Source: an uncultured Eggerthellaceae bacterium
GTDB taxonomy: Bacteria; Actinomycetota; Coriobacteriia; Coriobacteriales; Eggerthellaceae
Direction of reading: 5' to 3'
DNA: 64,000 nt
NCBI GenBank assembly: GCA_944320405.1
Contig: CALUHI010000001.1
Location: 1 to 64,000, forward strand
Shown: positions 7,926-17,571 of the stretch, piece after piece
Numbering within the stretch: position 1 is the stretch's first letter
Layout of the letters: each line of letters opens with the position of its first letter
Notes under the pieces: generated by a model
Told to the model about the DNA's origin: nothing
The model's input: only the letters and a program-made list of their open reading frames with translations
The model's database searches: none
Program-made: the position numbers and the translations under genes

Positions 7926-8810
7926 CTACAGCACGCCCTTATTGCGAAGCGCCGTGCGCTCAGCATCGCTCAGCGCGCTTCCTCGGGTGATGGAAAACAC
8001 CTTATCGGCGACGCATTCAACACGAGCATCCAATGCGCTTGCCACGCCGAAGGAGAAATCGAGCACGCGCTTGGAAAGCTGATCGGGCGTTTCGCGAAGG
8101 GAAAGCACCACGGCGTCTCCCGCCTTGAGGATTTTCGCCACGCGCTCCACATCGCCATATGCGGTGGGCTGGAGAACGGAAAGAGAACGGGACGGATCAT
8201 GCGAGACCGTTCCCGAACCGGAGTACGCCTCGTAGGGGTCGAACGACGACCGCTGACCCGACGCTGCAGTCGACGTGTGCGACGTACGCGCGGGGGTCGT
8301 GGACGAGAACAGGGAATCGAGCCCCTCGGAACGGGACTGCTCCGCTTCGCGGGCGGCAGCCGCTGCAACATATGCCGGCGATGAGGGTGCCGGAGACGAC
8401 GCGCTTACAACCTCGCGATCAAGACGACGGGGCGAAGCCGACGTCACATGACGAGCGGGCAGCGGGTCGCGGTTCAAGCTGTCGGGCACACGCGTATGCG
8501 CGCGAACATCGTCGATAGAAACTAAACGCGGGAAACCGTCAGAACGGGAAGACGAACGCGCCGGGCGCGTGGTCACCGCGTCATCGGAATCGTAACGAGT
8601 TCCCGTGTAGGTGCGATCGTAATCGGAGCCCGAGCCGTAATCGGAGTAATCGTCGTATCCGTCTTCGTAATCGTCGTACTCGTCGTCATATCCATCGTAG
8701 CCGTCATCGTAGTAGCCGTCGTCGGCTTTGCCACCCTGGCCGGAAAAACCCAGCTTCGACTTAAGGTCGCTGAAAACGCCTCTGTCGGATCCGAACTTGG
8801 GAAGCTCCAT
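7926..8810 (-). CDS. sepF: SepF cell-division protein, with Tyr/Asp-rich linker
   Basis: SepF tethers FtsZ to the membrane, the main anchor where FtsA is absent, as here. Residues 1-20 form the amphipathic membrane helix region, and the last 90 residues form the SepF domain (VLQPTAYGDVERVAK, VLSLRET, RVLDFSFGVA, ITRG). Between them is a long disordered linker. Its first part (about 30-60) is an unusual repeat of Y and D, and it is followed by a Ser/Arg/Pro stretch. With 294 aa it is longer than typical SepF (150-250 aa). I prefer the ATG at 8810 because AGGTGG lies 5 bases upstream; an in-frame GTG at 8819 overlaps that site. It is followed directly by proC. Confidence 0.9.
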   Translation of the reverse strand: MELPKFGSDRGVFSDLKSKLGFSGQGGKADDGYYDDGYDGYDDEYDDYEDGYDDYSDYGSGSDYDRTYTGTRYDSDDAVTTRPARSSSRSDGFPRLVSIDDVRAHTRVPDSLNRDPLPARHVTSASPRRLDREVVSASSPAPSSPAYVAAAAAREAEQSRSEGLDSLFSSTTPARTSHTSTAASGQRSSFDPYEAYSGSGTVSHDPSRSLSVLQPTAYGDVERVAKILKAGDAVVLSLRETPDQLSKRVLDFSFGVASALDARVECVADKVFSITRGSALSDAERTALRNKGVL

Positions 8811-8904
8811 GCTAACCACCTGCTCCGTGTCGTGCCGGCGGCAACGCCGCCTTTGCGTCGAACAAACCTATCCGGGCGATTCCGCCCCTGCGCCTTGCAG
8901 CGCC

Positions 8905-9597
8905 TTAATCCGTGAATGCGTCTGAGAACACAGCGCGTCCAATGCGAACCATGGTAGCGCCAGCCGCCACCGCTTCACGCCAGTCCTCGCTCATGCCCAT
9001 AGAAAGCCCATCGAATGCCGCGGCGGCCTGGGGTTCAAGCGTTTCGCGCAGCTGCGCTTTAAGAGCGGCAAGCCCCTCGAAAACCTCGCGCGCAACGTTC
9101 AAATCACCCTGGGGAGCCATCGTCATCAAGCCGCGAACCCTCACGTTGGGAAGCGCAACGCACAGCGAGAGAAGCTCGGGCGCATCCTGCAGCGCGACGC
9201 CGCCTTTGCTCTGTTCGCCTGAAACGTTTACTTCCAAAAGAACGTCTTGCACCTTGCCTTCAAGACGCGCGACTTCATCGATTTTGCGGGCGTGGTTCTC
9301 GTGAAACAAAGAGTGGATGAGCGCGGCATGCGGCACGATGTCATGAATGCGGCGGGACTGGATGTTGCCAATGAAGTGCCACGTTGCCTGCGGATGAACT
9401 GCCGCCTTGCACATCAGCTCATCGGGGCGGTTCTCGCCGAAATCACGCGCGCCCGCCTGCATCGCCAGACCAACCTCTTCGGGTCCCACCGTTTTCGAGA
9501 CCGCGATGAGCGTGACCTCCGAAGGATTGCGACCTGCGCGAACGCATTCCTGCGCAAGCTCTTCTTGAATCCCCCGATAACGTTCCTGGATCCCCAT
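8905..9597 (-). CDS. YggS / PLPBP family PLP homeostasis protein
   Basis: This is a single-domain alanine-racemase-fold protein that carries pyridoxal phosphate on Lys in LIAVSKTVG (about residue 35) but has no known catalytic partner domain. The family is thought to buffer PLP and amino-acid pools. Motifs HFIGNIQSRR, VNVSGEQSKGG, LMTMAP and LSMGMSEDW..A...GATMVRIGRAVF are all present. The 230-aa length is usual. Its place between pgeF and sepF is the common Gram-positive arrangement (yggS next to sepF and yggT). Confidence 0.92.
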   Translation of the reverse strand: MGIQERYRGIQEELAQECVRAGRNPSEVTLIAVSKTVGPEEVGLAMQAGARDFGENRPDELMCKAAVHPQATWHFIGNIQSRRIHDIVPHAALIHSLFHENHARKIDEVARLEGKVQDVLLEVNVSGEQSKGGVALQDAPELLSLCVALPNVRVRGLMTMAPQGDLNVAREVFEGLAALKAQLRETLEPQAAAAFDGLSMGMSEDWREAVAAGATMVRIGRAVFSDAFTD

Positions 9598-9617
9598 GAT
9601 CCCACTGCCCTTCTCTA

Positions 9618-10505
9618 TTAAACCCGGTAATTCACGGGCGCGTCATCCATCTCGCATGCGCGGGAGGCGCGCACCGCCACAGCGGCATGCCTGCCGCACG
9701 TTCCGCCCGATGCGCGATACGAATAGAATTCTTCCGAGCGGCATCGTGTGCAAATGCCCGCATCGGCAATGCGATCCAACTGTACGCCCGCACTCAGCAA
9801 GTCGGCAGACACTGCTGCCGCCAAATCCACATGGCAGGCATCGGCAATCGCAACATCCCCGAACTCTTGGCGAAACGCCTGGACAACCTCCGCCCCGCAC
9901 TCAAAGCATTCCGATCGGATGTGCGGACCGATGTAAGCGTTGTACCATTGCGCCGCGCCTGCGCCCAGCTCTCGCCGATCAAGCCGGGCCAGCGAAGCAA
10001 CCGCCTTCGACGCGATGCGCGCAACGGCTCCGCGCCATCCTGCATGAGTCACCGCAAAACGGCCCGTCGGAGAAACAACAATGACAGGTACGCAGTCTGC
10101 GAAGCAGAGCATTGCAGCCACATCGGCAACCTCTACAGCCAGGTAATCGGCGCCCTCGGCAGCTTGAGCCGCCGCGCGGGAAAGCGATTCTTGGTCACAA
10201 GCAACAACCTGCACGCCATTTGTCCCATGAACTTGGTTTGGGACTATGAGCTTCGCCGCTGGAACGCCCAAAGCCTCGAGTACCCGAGCGCGGTTCGCAT
10301 CAACAGCAGCGCGGTCATCGCCCACATGGGAACCCAGATTGAGCTCGTCGTAGGGAGGCGCACTCACGCCGCCTGCGCGCCCAGTGAACGCGATGCGCAC
10401 ACCCGTCGCCCGCGCAAGGCCGTCATCAATGAGCGCAGGAATGCGACGCGCGCCCAGTTGGCGCGCGTCGAGTTGAGGTTTGGGAATGTTGCGAAGCTCG
10501 GTCAC
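9618..10505 (-). CDS. pgeF: PgeF/YfiH multicopper-oxidase-like (peptidoglycan editing factor)
   Basis: Proteins of this family bind a metal through two histidines and a cysteine. In E. coli PgeF limits misincorporation of serine into the cell-wall stem peptide; laccase-like and purine-nucleoside activities are also reported for the family. The metal motifs are NQVHGTNG, CFADCVPV and VTHAGWRG. The 295-aa product is slightly long because of about 35 extra N-terminal residues. It lies 12 bp after ftsZ and 20 bp before yggS, in the wall and division operon, which fits the editing role. Confidence 0.88.
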   Translation of the reverse strand: MTELRNIPKPQLDARQLGARRIPALIDDGLARATGVRIAFTGRAGGVSAPPYDELNLGSHVGDDRAAVDANRARVLEALGVPAAKLIVPNQVHGTNGVQVVACDQESLSRAAAQAAEGADYLAVEVADVAAMLCFADCVPVIVVSPTGRFAVTHAGWRGAVARIASKAVASLARLDRRELGAGAAQWYNAYIGPHIRSECFECGAEVVQAFRQEFGDVAIADACHVDLAAAVSADLLSAGVQLDRIADAGICTRCRSEEFYSYRASGGTCGRHAAVAVRASRACEMDDAPVNYRV

Positions 10506-10517
10506 GAGCCCGATAGC

Positions 10518-11648
10518 CTAGCGCTGGCGCTTCAGGAAGTCGGGGATGTAATCCTCGTCGGCGAAGCGGCCACTGCTCGACGTGGTCGAGAACGACACCG
10601 AAGGAGTCGTCGTCGTTGCAGGCTGCTGCTGGGGCTGCTCGGTGGAAGCGAACAGATCCTTCGCGGCAAAGTCCAAGGAGGACTGGCGCGGCTCGACCGC
10701 CTTGAAGCCCGTGGCGATGACGGTGATGCGCACCTGGTCGCCCATGTTCTCGTCGATGATCTGGCCGTAGATGATGTTGGCATTCTCGTCGGCGCAAGCC
10801 TCAACCGTACGCGCCGCCGCATCAACTTCGGACAGCGTGAGGTCGGCGCCGCCGGCGATGGAGAACAGCACGCGAGAAGCGCCGGCGATGGAAGCCTCCA
10901 ACAGGCTGGAATTGGTGGCCTGCTGCGCGGCGTCGAGGGCGCGGTTCTCGCCAGAAGCGATGCCGATGCCCATCATGGCGGTGCCAGCGTCCTTCATGAC
11001 CGTGCGGATGTCCGCAAAGTCAAGGTTGATGAGACCAGGGATGGTGATGAGGTCGGTAACGCCCTGGATGCCCTGACGAAGCGTATCGTCGGCGATGCGG
11101 AACGCATCAAGCATGCTGGTCTTCTTGTCAACGATTTCCAGCAGACGATCGTTGGGGATGACGATGAGGGTGTCGACCTTCTGGGAGAGCAGATCGATGC
11201 CCTGCTCTGCCTGGTTGCGACGCGTGCGACCCTCGAACGAGAACGGCTTGGTGACCACGCCCACCGTAAGGGCGCCGATCTCTTCGCGGGCGATCTCGGC
11301 GATGATGGGAGCCGCACCCGTGCCCGTGCCGCCGCCTTCGCCGGCGGTCACGAAGACCATGTCTGCCTCGGCCAGCGCCTCGCGGATCTCCGCGCGGCTT
11401 TCCTCGGCCGCCTGGCAACCGACCTCGGGATTGGCACCAGCGCCAAGACCACGAGTGATTTCTTCACCGATGTGGATCGTCTTGTCGGCATCCGACATAA
11501 GCAGAGCCTGACGATCGGTGTTGACGGCGATGAACTCGACGCCCCTGACGCCGGCTTCAACCATACGGTTGACGGCGTTCGTGCCGCCGCCGCCGACTCC
11601 GACGACCTTGATGACCGCCAGATGCTCCGAGCCGATATTGTTTGGCAT
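10518..11648 (-). CDS. ftsZ: Cell division GTPase FtsZ
   Basis: FtsZ is the tubulin-like ring-forming GTPase of division. The GTP-binding loop GGGTGTG is at residues 105-111, the catalytic T7 loop NLDFAD at 208-213, and the conserved C-terminal tail [13 protein letters not shown] binds anchors such as SepF. I chose the ATG at 11648 because GGAGG lies 5 bases upstream; the GTG four codons earlier is part of that ribosome site. The product is 376 aa. A promoter at 11721-11748 suggests extra transcription besides the upstream cluster. Confidence 0.97.
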   Translation of the reverse strand: MPNNIGSEHLAVIKVVGVGGGGTNAVNRMVEAGVRGVEFIAVNTDRQALLMSDADKTIHIGEEITRGLGAGANPEVGCQAAEESRAEIREALAEADMVFVTAGEGGGTGTGAAPIIAEIAREEIGALTVGVVTKPFSFEGRTRRNQAEQGIDLLSQKVDTLIVIPNDRLLEIVDKKTSMLDAFRIADDTLRQGIQGVTDLITIPGLINLDFADIRTVMKDAGTAMMGIGIASGENRALDAAQQATNSSLLEASIAGASRVLFSIAGGADLTLSEVDAAARTVEACADENANIIYGQIIDENMGDQVRITVIATGFKAVEPRQSSLDFAAKDLFASTEQPQQQPATTTTPSVSFSTTSSSGRFADEDYIPDFLKRQR

Positions 11649-11697
11649 TGTTTCCTCCACACCTGCTGCGATTACGATGCTGCGTAAAAAACTGCGT

Positions 11698-11748
11698 GTG
11701 AGCAGCGCTCACGTCCGATCATTTTACATCATGGAAGCCCTTTTGCAA
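11698..11748 (-). promoter_or_regulatory. ftsZ promoter and 5'UTR hairpin
   Basis: On the minus strand TTGCAA (11743-11748) and TAAAAT (11721-11726) are 16 bp apart in the 122-bp gap between ftsQ and ftsZ. The leader then contains a perfect 6-bp hairpin GTGAGC-GCT-GCTCAC (11698-11712) about 50 bases before the ATG. Confidence 0.65.
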
Positions 11749-11783
11749 ACGAATGCACATGGCACCTCCGCAAGCGCTGCGCA

Positions 11784-12821
11784 TCACAGCGCCCGATACG
11801 TGGGGCTGGCTGGGTCGCGCACGTTGATGTATGCAACGGAATCGGGGTGCTGTTCCATGATCCCCAGCGCAACGCGTTCCTTGTCGCGAATGTTGTCTGC
11901 CGACCCGAATGCTATCTCAACGTTGTTGTCGAGAACCAGGCGCGTTTCCTCCACGCCATCTGCGTACACTGTCTTCACTCGCCCGGCGAGCTCGGTGGTC
12001 ATCCCCGATACGATGTCCAACGCATTCAAGACACTGTCGTCAGTGCAATAGGCCCCGACCTGCGGATTAGTGCCGAAGGGCACTTCTTTGATATGCAGTG
12101 CGGCGTCGGCATCCTCATATACCTTCGCGCTTGTGCGCTGACCAGCCTCCGATTCCCGATCGGGAATGGGCATAAGCCACATATGGTCTGACGCGATGGC
12201 CCACGGCTGGATGCTTTTTCCATCGGAGGTGGGAACTTCCACTACCGCGGCAATCTGCCGCTCGGTCACCGCTATCTCAAGCGTGTCGGGGAAAATGCGG
12301 TTGACCTGAACATCTTGCACCCATGCATCCTGCTTGAGTCGATTTTCGATGGCGGCTGCGTCTACCCGCAAAAGCGTGGTGTCGGACGGAACGCCGGCAA
12401 GGGCAGACATCTCCTCAGACGTAAGGTGCTCAACACCTGTCACGTTCACGTTCTTGATGGAGAACAGGCTGGAGTTGTACACAACAACCGCGCCGATGAC
12501 CAACGCTGCCGCGATCCCCACGATTATGGCAAGACGCACGAGGTAGCGGCGATACCGCGCCTGAGCGCGGCCCTGGCGCTCCAGGCGGTCAAGGTCGCCC
12601 ACGCGCACCGAGCTGAGGCGCTGTCTTCCCGACGAAGTCGGCGCATCGTAGCGTCCGCCCGGCACTGCGCGCCACTCTCCCTGAGAGCTTCGACGCGTCC
12701 CTTGGCGAGAAGGGGTTCCTGAACGCATCCCGCGCGCATTGCGCCCTGAGGCGGAACCGCGTGCGGGAGGGCGCCTATTCGAATCCGAGGAAGCGGACTT
12801 CCGGCGTGAGTTCGATGCCAT
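11784..12821 (-). CDS. ftsQ: FtsQ/DivIB divisome protein
   Basis: FtsQ is a bitopic protein that links the septal synthase to the divisome. It has a basic Arg/Ser-rich cytoplasmic tail of about 95 residues, one membrane helix (about 97-118), a POTRA domain beginning FSIKNVNVTGVEHL, and a beta domain. The gene overlaps the murB end by 47 bp if the ATG at 12821 is used (GAAGGTGA upstream). A later ATG at 12728 would remove the overlap but has no ribosome site. The length is then 345 aa. The murC-murB-ftsQ-ftsZ order is conserved in many Gram-positives. Confidence 0.9.
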   Translation of the reverse strand: MASNSRRKSASSDSNRRPPARGSASGRNARGMRSGTPSRQGTRRSSQGEWRAVPGGRYDAPTSSGRQRLSSVRVGDLDRLERQGRAQARYRRYLVRLAIIVGIAAALVIGAVVVYNSSLFSIKNVNVTGVEHLTSEEMSALAGVPSDTTLLRVDAAAIENRLKQDAWVQDVQVNRIFPDTLEIAVTERQIAAVVEVPTSDGKSIQPWAIASDHMWLMPIPDRESEAGQRTSAKVYEDADAALHIKEVPFGTNPQVGAYCTDDSVLNALDIVSGMTTELAGRVKTVYADGVEETRLVLDNNVEIAFGSADNIRDKERVALGIMEQHPDSVAYINVRDPASPTYRAL

Positions 12822-13698
12822 ATGCCTGCTTCACCTTCGCTTGGATCGTCTCTATCAGCTCCTTCACGTCGTGAGCCGTGGCATCGCCTTCGTTCACGAT
12901 GAAGTTTGCGTGCACTTCCGAAACCTGCGCGCCGCCTACGCGCGCGCCCTTCATGCCTATCTCTTCGATGAGCCGTCCGGCCGAGTCGCCTTCGGGATTT
13001 TTGAAGACGCTTCCGCATGACGGCTTGCCCAGCGGCTGCGTCTTCTTGCGTCGCGCAAGCGACGCTTCCATCTTTCCTCGGATGAAAAAGGGGTCAGCGG
13101 GCTCGACCGCCAGCTCGCATTCGACGATGACCTCGTTCGGCGCAAAGGAGGTGCTGCGATAACCCCACGAGATCTCAGACCCCGGTCGGCGTCGCAGGCC
13201 TTCCTTGGGACTGTAGGTGGTGACAGCAACAACGCGAGAACCCAGCCACTCGCTGCGGGATCCGGCGTTCATCCTCAAAGCGCCCCCGATGGTTCCCGGG
13301 GTTCCTACTGCGAATTCCAGGCCTGCAAGAGAGCGCTTGAACGCCTCTTGCACCACGCTGGAAAGAGGCACGCCCGCCCCCACGAAGAAGCGCGAAGCCT
13401 CTTCGTCGTAGCGCATGGTGCGAAAATCGCGGCCGAGGGTGATGATCACCCCTTGATAGCCCTCATCGGCAACAAGAAGATTGCTTCCACGGCCGACGCA
13501 CATCCAAGGAACGCCGCATTCCTCGGCGCGCTCCACCACATGGCGCAACGCGCCGACGGAATCTGCGCGCACCAGATAGCGGGCGGGTCCGCCAATGCGG
13601 TAGGTGGTGTGTCGGGACATGGGTTCGTTAGGGTACACCTCTCCGTCGAAGCGGTCGTCGAGCAGCAGCGCACCCAGTGCAGAGGCATGGCGAGCCAT
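12775..13698 (-). CDS. murB: UDP-N-acetylenolpyruvoylglucosamine reductase
   Basis: MurB reduces UDP-GlcNAc-enolpyruvate to UDP-MurNAc with NADPH and FAD, the second committed step of peptidoglycan synthesis. The FAD domain shows the YRIGGPA and VGRGSNLLVADEG motifs and GTPGTIGGALRMNAG. The C-terminal domain has CGSVFKNPEG, including the usual serine proton donor. At 307 aa it is a type II MurB. MurA, the preceding enzyme, is not in the window. The start lies 3 bp after the murC stop. Confidence 0.94.
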   Translation of the reverse strand: MARHASALGALLLDDRFDGEVYPNEPMSRHTTYRIGGPARYLVRADSVGALRHVVERAEECGVPWMCVGRGSNLLVADEGYQGVIITLGRDFRTMRYDEEASRFFVGAGVPLSSVVQEAFKRSLAGLEFAVGTPGTIGGALRMNAGSRSEWLGSRVVAVTTYSPKEGLRRRPGSEISWGYRSTSFAPNEVIVECELAVEPADPFFIRGKMEASLARRKKTQPLGKPSCGSVFKNPEGDSAGRLIEEIGMKGARVGGAQVSEVHANFIVNEGDATAHDVKELIETIQAKVKQAYGIELTPEVRFLGFE

Positions 13699-13701
13699 GG
13701 A

Positions 13702-15150
13702 CTACCTGCCCTCGCCCTGGCCGGCACGACGATGAAGCTCTTCGAGAAGCTGGGGGCCGATGGCGGTCACGTCTCCCGCGCCCATCGTGATAAGGAGGTC
13801 CCCCACGCGCAGATTGTCCGCCAGATACGGAACGACCTCGACGCGGCGGGGGACATACGCTGCTTCAGGGTGGCCATCATGCTCGAGAATCACATTCAAA
13901 AACGTCTTGCCGCTCACACCCGGAACCGGCGCCTCGCCGGCAGGATACACATCCATGAACACGATGGAATCGGCGGAATCGAACGCCCCGCCAAACTCAT
14001 CGCGCAAAACCTCCGTGAACAGAGGAGCGCGCGAATAGCGATGAGGCTGGAACAAAACCACAACGCGCCCGTACCCCAACTGAGATGCGGCAGAAATCGT
14101 CGCCGAGATCTCGGTGGGATGATGCGCGTAGTCATCAACAACGGTGATGCCCGACTCTTTTCCCACCAGGTCGAAACGGCGCTTGACGCCTGCAAAGCCG
14201 GCAAGCGCGTCGGCAACCGCCTGTGCGGAATAGCCCATCTCGGTAAGAAGCGCAACCACGCCTGCGGCGTCGGAGACGTTGTGCTTGCCAGGGTTTTGCT
14301 TCAGCGAGCCTTCTACCTTGGAGCCGTCCGCCATGCGGAGCGTGTACGCGCTGCTCACGCCCTGAGGCTCGTAGGATTCCACGACCACGTCGTTTTCCGG
14401 ACCGAAGCCATACGATACGACCTTGCGGCCCGTTCCACGAGCCAGGTCCAGCAACGCAGCATCGTCGCCACACACCACCGCGACGCCGTCCTCGGGCACT
14501 GAGGCGATAAACGCCTCGAACTTCTCGTAGATCTCGGAAAGATCGCGATAATGGTCGAGGTGATCGGCTTCGATGTTGGTAACGAGCACGGCTTTGGGAG
14601 ACAGAAACCTGAACGACTTGTCGCTCTCATCCGCTTCCACCACGTAATGAGGGCCCGATCCGGATCGAGCGTTGGTGCCATACGCGCGCACGATGCCGCC
14701 GATAAGAAACGTCGGGTCATCCCCCAACGCGTCCAAGGCGCTTGCAAGCATCGAAGAGGTCGTCGTCTTGCCATGCGTTCCTGCAACGGCAAGCGTCGAA
14801 AGCCCATCGCCCAAACGGGCAAGCATCTGGGCACGATGCCAGATGGTCAGCCCGCGCTCACGCGCACTTTCCAATTCGGGATTGTTGTCGAGGATGGCGG
14901 TGGACACCACAACAATGTCGGGGCCGTCTTCGGCACCTTCTCCGAAAATATTGGAAGGGCTGTGCCCAATATGGACCTCCACACCCGCATCGCGCAGCTG
15001 TTTGGTATAGCGGCTTTCCTTCAGATCCGATCCGCTCACGCGCATGCCCTGGTCATGGGCAACACGGGCAATGCCGCTCATCCCAACGCCGCCCACGCCG
15101 ATGAAATGAACCGAGCGGATGCGTTCGGGCGTATTGTGTTCGAGTTCCAT
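13702..15150 (-). CDS. murC: UDP-N-acetylmuramate-L-alanine ligase
   Basis: MurC adds L-alanine to UDP-MurNAc using ATP. The Rossmann-like motif FIGVGGVGMSGIA (residues 16-28), the ATP loop GTHGKTTTSSM and the DDYAHHPTEI motif identify MurC among Mur ligases. The 482-aa length is usual. It follows murG with 57 bp between and is followed by murB after 3 bp. Confidence 0.95.
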   Translation of the reverse strand: MELEHNTPERIRSVHFIGVGGVGMSGIARVAHDQGMRVSGSDLKESRYTKQLRDAGVEVHIGHSPSNIFGEGAEDGPDIVVVSTAILDNNPELESARERGLTIWHRAQMLARLGDGLSTLAVAGTHGKTTTSSMLASALDALGDDPTFLIGGIVRAYGTNARSGSGPHYVVEADESDKSFRFLSPKAVLVTNIEADHLDHYRDLSEIYEKFEAFIASVPEDGVAVVCGDDAALLDLARGTGRKVVSYGFGPENDVVVESYEPQGVSSAYTLRMADGSKVEGSLKQNPGKHNVSDAAGVVALLTEMGYSAQAVADALAGFAGVKRRFDLVGKESGITVVDDYAHHPTEISATISAASQLGYGRVVVLFQPHRYSRAPLFTEVLRDEFGGAFDSADSIVFMDVYPAGEAPVPGVSGKTFLNVILEHDGHPEAAYVPRRVEVVPYLADNLRVGDLLITMGAGDVTAIGPQLLEELHRRAGQGEGR

Positions 15151-15207
15151 AGCGTCGTGCTCGCTTTCGGTATCGTTTCTTTATTGCATCCGATCTATGA
15201 TAGCCGG

Positions 15208-16314
15208 CTAGCGACCATTTGCGGCGGCAATCACAGCATCTGCCAATTTCCCCGCTGCGTCAGTAGCGTTCTGGGCGCGCGCCGCCGTGCGCATGCGCTC
15301 GCGCTCTGAAGGATCATCAAGCAGCTTGAGCAGTTTTTCCGAGAATTCCGGCGTTTGCACCTGGTCGTCTGCAACAAGGTAGGCGCATCCCGCTTCCACA
15401 TAGGAACGCGCATTCATAGTCTGGTGATCTTCGGTTGCCGCAGGGAACGGAACAAGGATCGCCGGCACCGCAAGCGCCGAAATCTCCGCAAGAGAAGACG
15501 CTCCCGCACGCGAAACGATCACGTCGCACGCCGCCATGCAATCGCCCATCCGGTCTTGGTAGTCGATGATGCGCCAACGGCGCGCTTCATCTTCGGTAAG
15601 CGCCATCTGCTCTACAACCGATTCGTACTCACGACGGCCTGTAAGATGGGCGATATGCAAATCCGGACGCGAGAGCAGCTCGTCTTTGAGATCGATTACC
15701 GCCTGGTTCAGATGCCGCGCGCCCAGACTTCCCCCCGTCACCAGCAAAAGTCGCGCATCCTCAGGAACGTCAAGAAGAGCGCGTCCTGCAGCGCGGGTCG
15801 CTTTGAGCACCGAAGAGCGGACCGGGTTGCCCGTAAGCACAACGCGCTTGCGCGCCGCATCGTCAAGCGCTTCCGCCGCATGCTCATAGGTCAAGCAGAT
15901 TGCGGCGGCGCGGCGCGCGAGATAACGGTTCGCCATACCCATTACAGAATTCTGCTCGTGCACTGCCACGGGAATGCCCAGCGATTCAGCCGCGCGCCCT
16001 ACCGGAACGCATACGTAACCACCGAAACCAACCACCACATCAGGTTTGATTTCTTTGAACCAACGCTTCGCTTCCCCCGTGCTCTTTTGAATGGCAGCAA
16101 CACCTTTGACAAGCGACAAAGGCTTGCGGCGATTGAAACCCGATGCCTTGAAACCCTTGAACGGGATGCCGGCATCCGCCACCAGCTTCGCCTCGACGCC
16201 GGTCGGCGTTCCCGCGAACAAGACCTCCCATCCGCGGTTGCGCAGCTCCTCGGCCAAAGCGAGGGCTGGGTTGATGTGGCCGGCGGTGCCACCGCCAGAA
16301 AGAACCGCACGCAT
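15208..16314 (-). CDS. murG: UDP-GlcNAc:lipid I N-acetylglucosaminyltransferase
   Basis: MurG converts lipid I to lipid II at the inner membrane face. The N-terminal GGGTAGHINPALA loop (residues 7-19) and the C-terminal nucleotide-sugar motif SRAGASSLAEI are clear, as is HEQNSVMG. The 368-aa length is usual for the GT28 family. The ATG lies 3 bp after the ftsW stop, so the flippase or polymerase and lipid II synthesis genes are coupled. Confidence 0.95.
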   Translation of the reverse strand: MRAVLSGGGTAGHINPALALAEELRNRGWEVLFAGTPTGVEAKLVADAGIPFKGFKASGFNRRKPLSLVKGVAAIQKSTGEAKRWFKEIKPDVVVGFGGYVCVPVGRAAESLGIPVAVHEQNSVMGMANRYLARRAAAICLTYEHAAEALDDAARKRVVLTGNPVRSSVLKATRAAGRALLDVPEDARLLLVTGGSLGARHLNQAVIDLKDELLSRPDLHIAHLTGRREYESVVEQMALTEDEARRWRIIDYQDRMGDCMAACDVIVSRAGASSLAEISALAVPAILVPFPAATEDHQTMNARSYVEAGCAYLVADDQVQTPEFSEKLLKLLDDPSERERMRTAARAQNATDAAGKLADAVIAAANGR

Positions 16315-16317
16315 GAG

Positions 16318-17559
16318 CTACCTCCTTCCGAGCAACCCCGGTTTCGCAGCACGTGAAGGCTCGTCGGGGTCCGCCGCGCGCACAACGCGCAGGTTGGCAC
16401 GGCGCTGCTCGTAAATGCTTGGACCGCCCGCCTCCTTAGAGACGGAAAGGATCAGGCCCACCATGATGAACGTCGCGATAAGCGAAGAGCCACCCGACGA
16501 GATGAACGGAAGCGGTTTGCCCGTCGTGGGCAAAAGACCCACCACGCAGCCGATGTTCAAAAACGCCTGGAACACAAGCATGATGGTGCAGCTGCCTGCA
16601 ACCATGGTGCCGAATGCCGTGGATGCAGCGTTGGCAATGCGCATGCCCGAGTACAACAGCGCTATGAACAGCGCCACCACCACGAGCGCGCCCACCATGC
16701 CAAGCTCTTCGCCGATGATTGCGAAGATGAAGTCCGTCTCGGCCTCGGGCAGGTAGAATTTCTCGCGCGAGTTGCCCAAGCCAACACCGAACAGCCCGCC
16801 TTGCGAGAACGCATAGTAAGAGTGAATGAGCTGGAATCCGCCCGCTTGCCCCCCTTCGCCATCGTTCCAGGGGTTCAGGAACAGCATGCGGTCGGAGCGG
16901 TAGCCCGTTCCCACAATGGCGAACACGACAAAGATAGCGCCAAGCAAAAGGATGCCGGCAATAAACCTCAAGGGAACCTCTCCCAGCCACATAACGGCAA
17001 GCACGCCCACGGCGATGATGACGGTGGTGCCCAAGTCAGACTGCGTCACGTAGAGGAACGCCACGGGGATGCCGATGAACAAAAACGCCTTGACCAGCAT
17101 CTGCGCAACGGTGCTGGATCCTTCGCGGTATTCGCAGAACAGGCGCGCAGCCATAAGGATGAACACGATCTTGGCGAATTCAGATGGCTGGAGACTGATG
17201 GGACCAAGGCTCAGCCATCGCTTCGCACCAAGACCCACCAAACCCATAAGCGCCACGAGAAGAAGAAGCGCAACCGCAACAAGCCAGATGATCCACAAAA
17301 AAGGGCCACGCCATATCTGGCAAGGAAGCCATTTCCACACCACAAACGCCGCCACAGCGCCCACGACCACGAAGAGGAGCTGGTCGGTGAGGTAGCTGAG
17401 TGCGGTGGTTTCCGCTTCGACCGCCTGAGCGATGGAAGAGGAGTAGATCATGACGCAGCCGATTGCCGTCAGAATGATGACCGACAGCAAAAACACGAGC
17501 CGCGGCACCATGACGTCGGCAGAAACAGTACGTGTGCTATGTGAGGAACGCGAAGCCAC
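16318..17559 (-). CDS. ftsW: FtsW SEDS-family septal glycan polymerase
   Basis: FtsW polymerises lipid II at the septum together with its class B penicillin-binding partner (FtsI here). About ten membrane helices are predicted by hydrophobicity. The SEDS signatures LGAKRWLSLGPISLQPSEFAK (split here as LGAKRW and LQPSEFAK) and PLPFISSGGSS are present. The product is 413 aa with a short basic C-terminal tail. It sits between murD and murG, the usual dcw position, which favours FtsW over RodA. Confidence 0.93.
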   Translation of the reverse strand: MASRSSHSTRTVSADVMVPRLVFLLSVIILTAIGCVMIYSSSIAQAVEAETTALSYLTDQLLFVVVGAVAAFVVWKWLPCQIWRGPFLWIIWLVAVALLLLVALMGLVGLGAKRWLSLGPISLQPSEFAKIVFILMAARLFCEYREGSSTVAQMLVKAFLFIGIPVAFLYVTQSDLGTTVIIAVGVLAVMWLGEVPLRFIAGILLLGAIFVVFAIVGTGYRSDRMLFLNPWNDGEGGQAGGFQLIHSYYAFSQGGLFGVGLGNSREKFYLPEAETDFIFAIIGEELGMVGALVVVALFIALLYSGMRIANAASTAFGTMVAGSCTIMLVFQAFLNIGCVVGLLPTTGKPLPFISSGGSSLIATFIMVGLILSVSKEAGGPSIYEQRRANLRVVRAADPDEPSRAAKPGLLGRR

Positions 17560-17571
17560 GAGAACCGCTTT

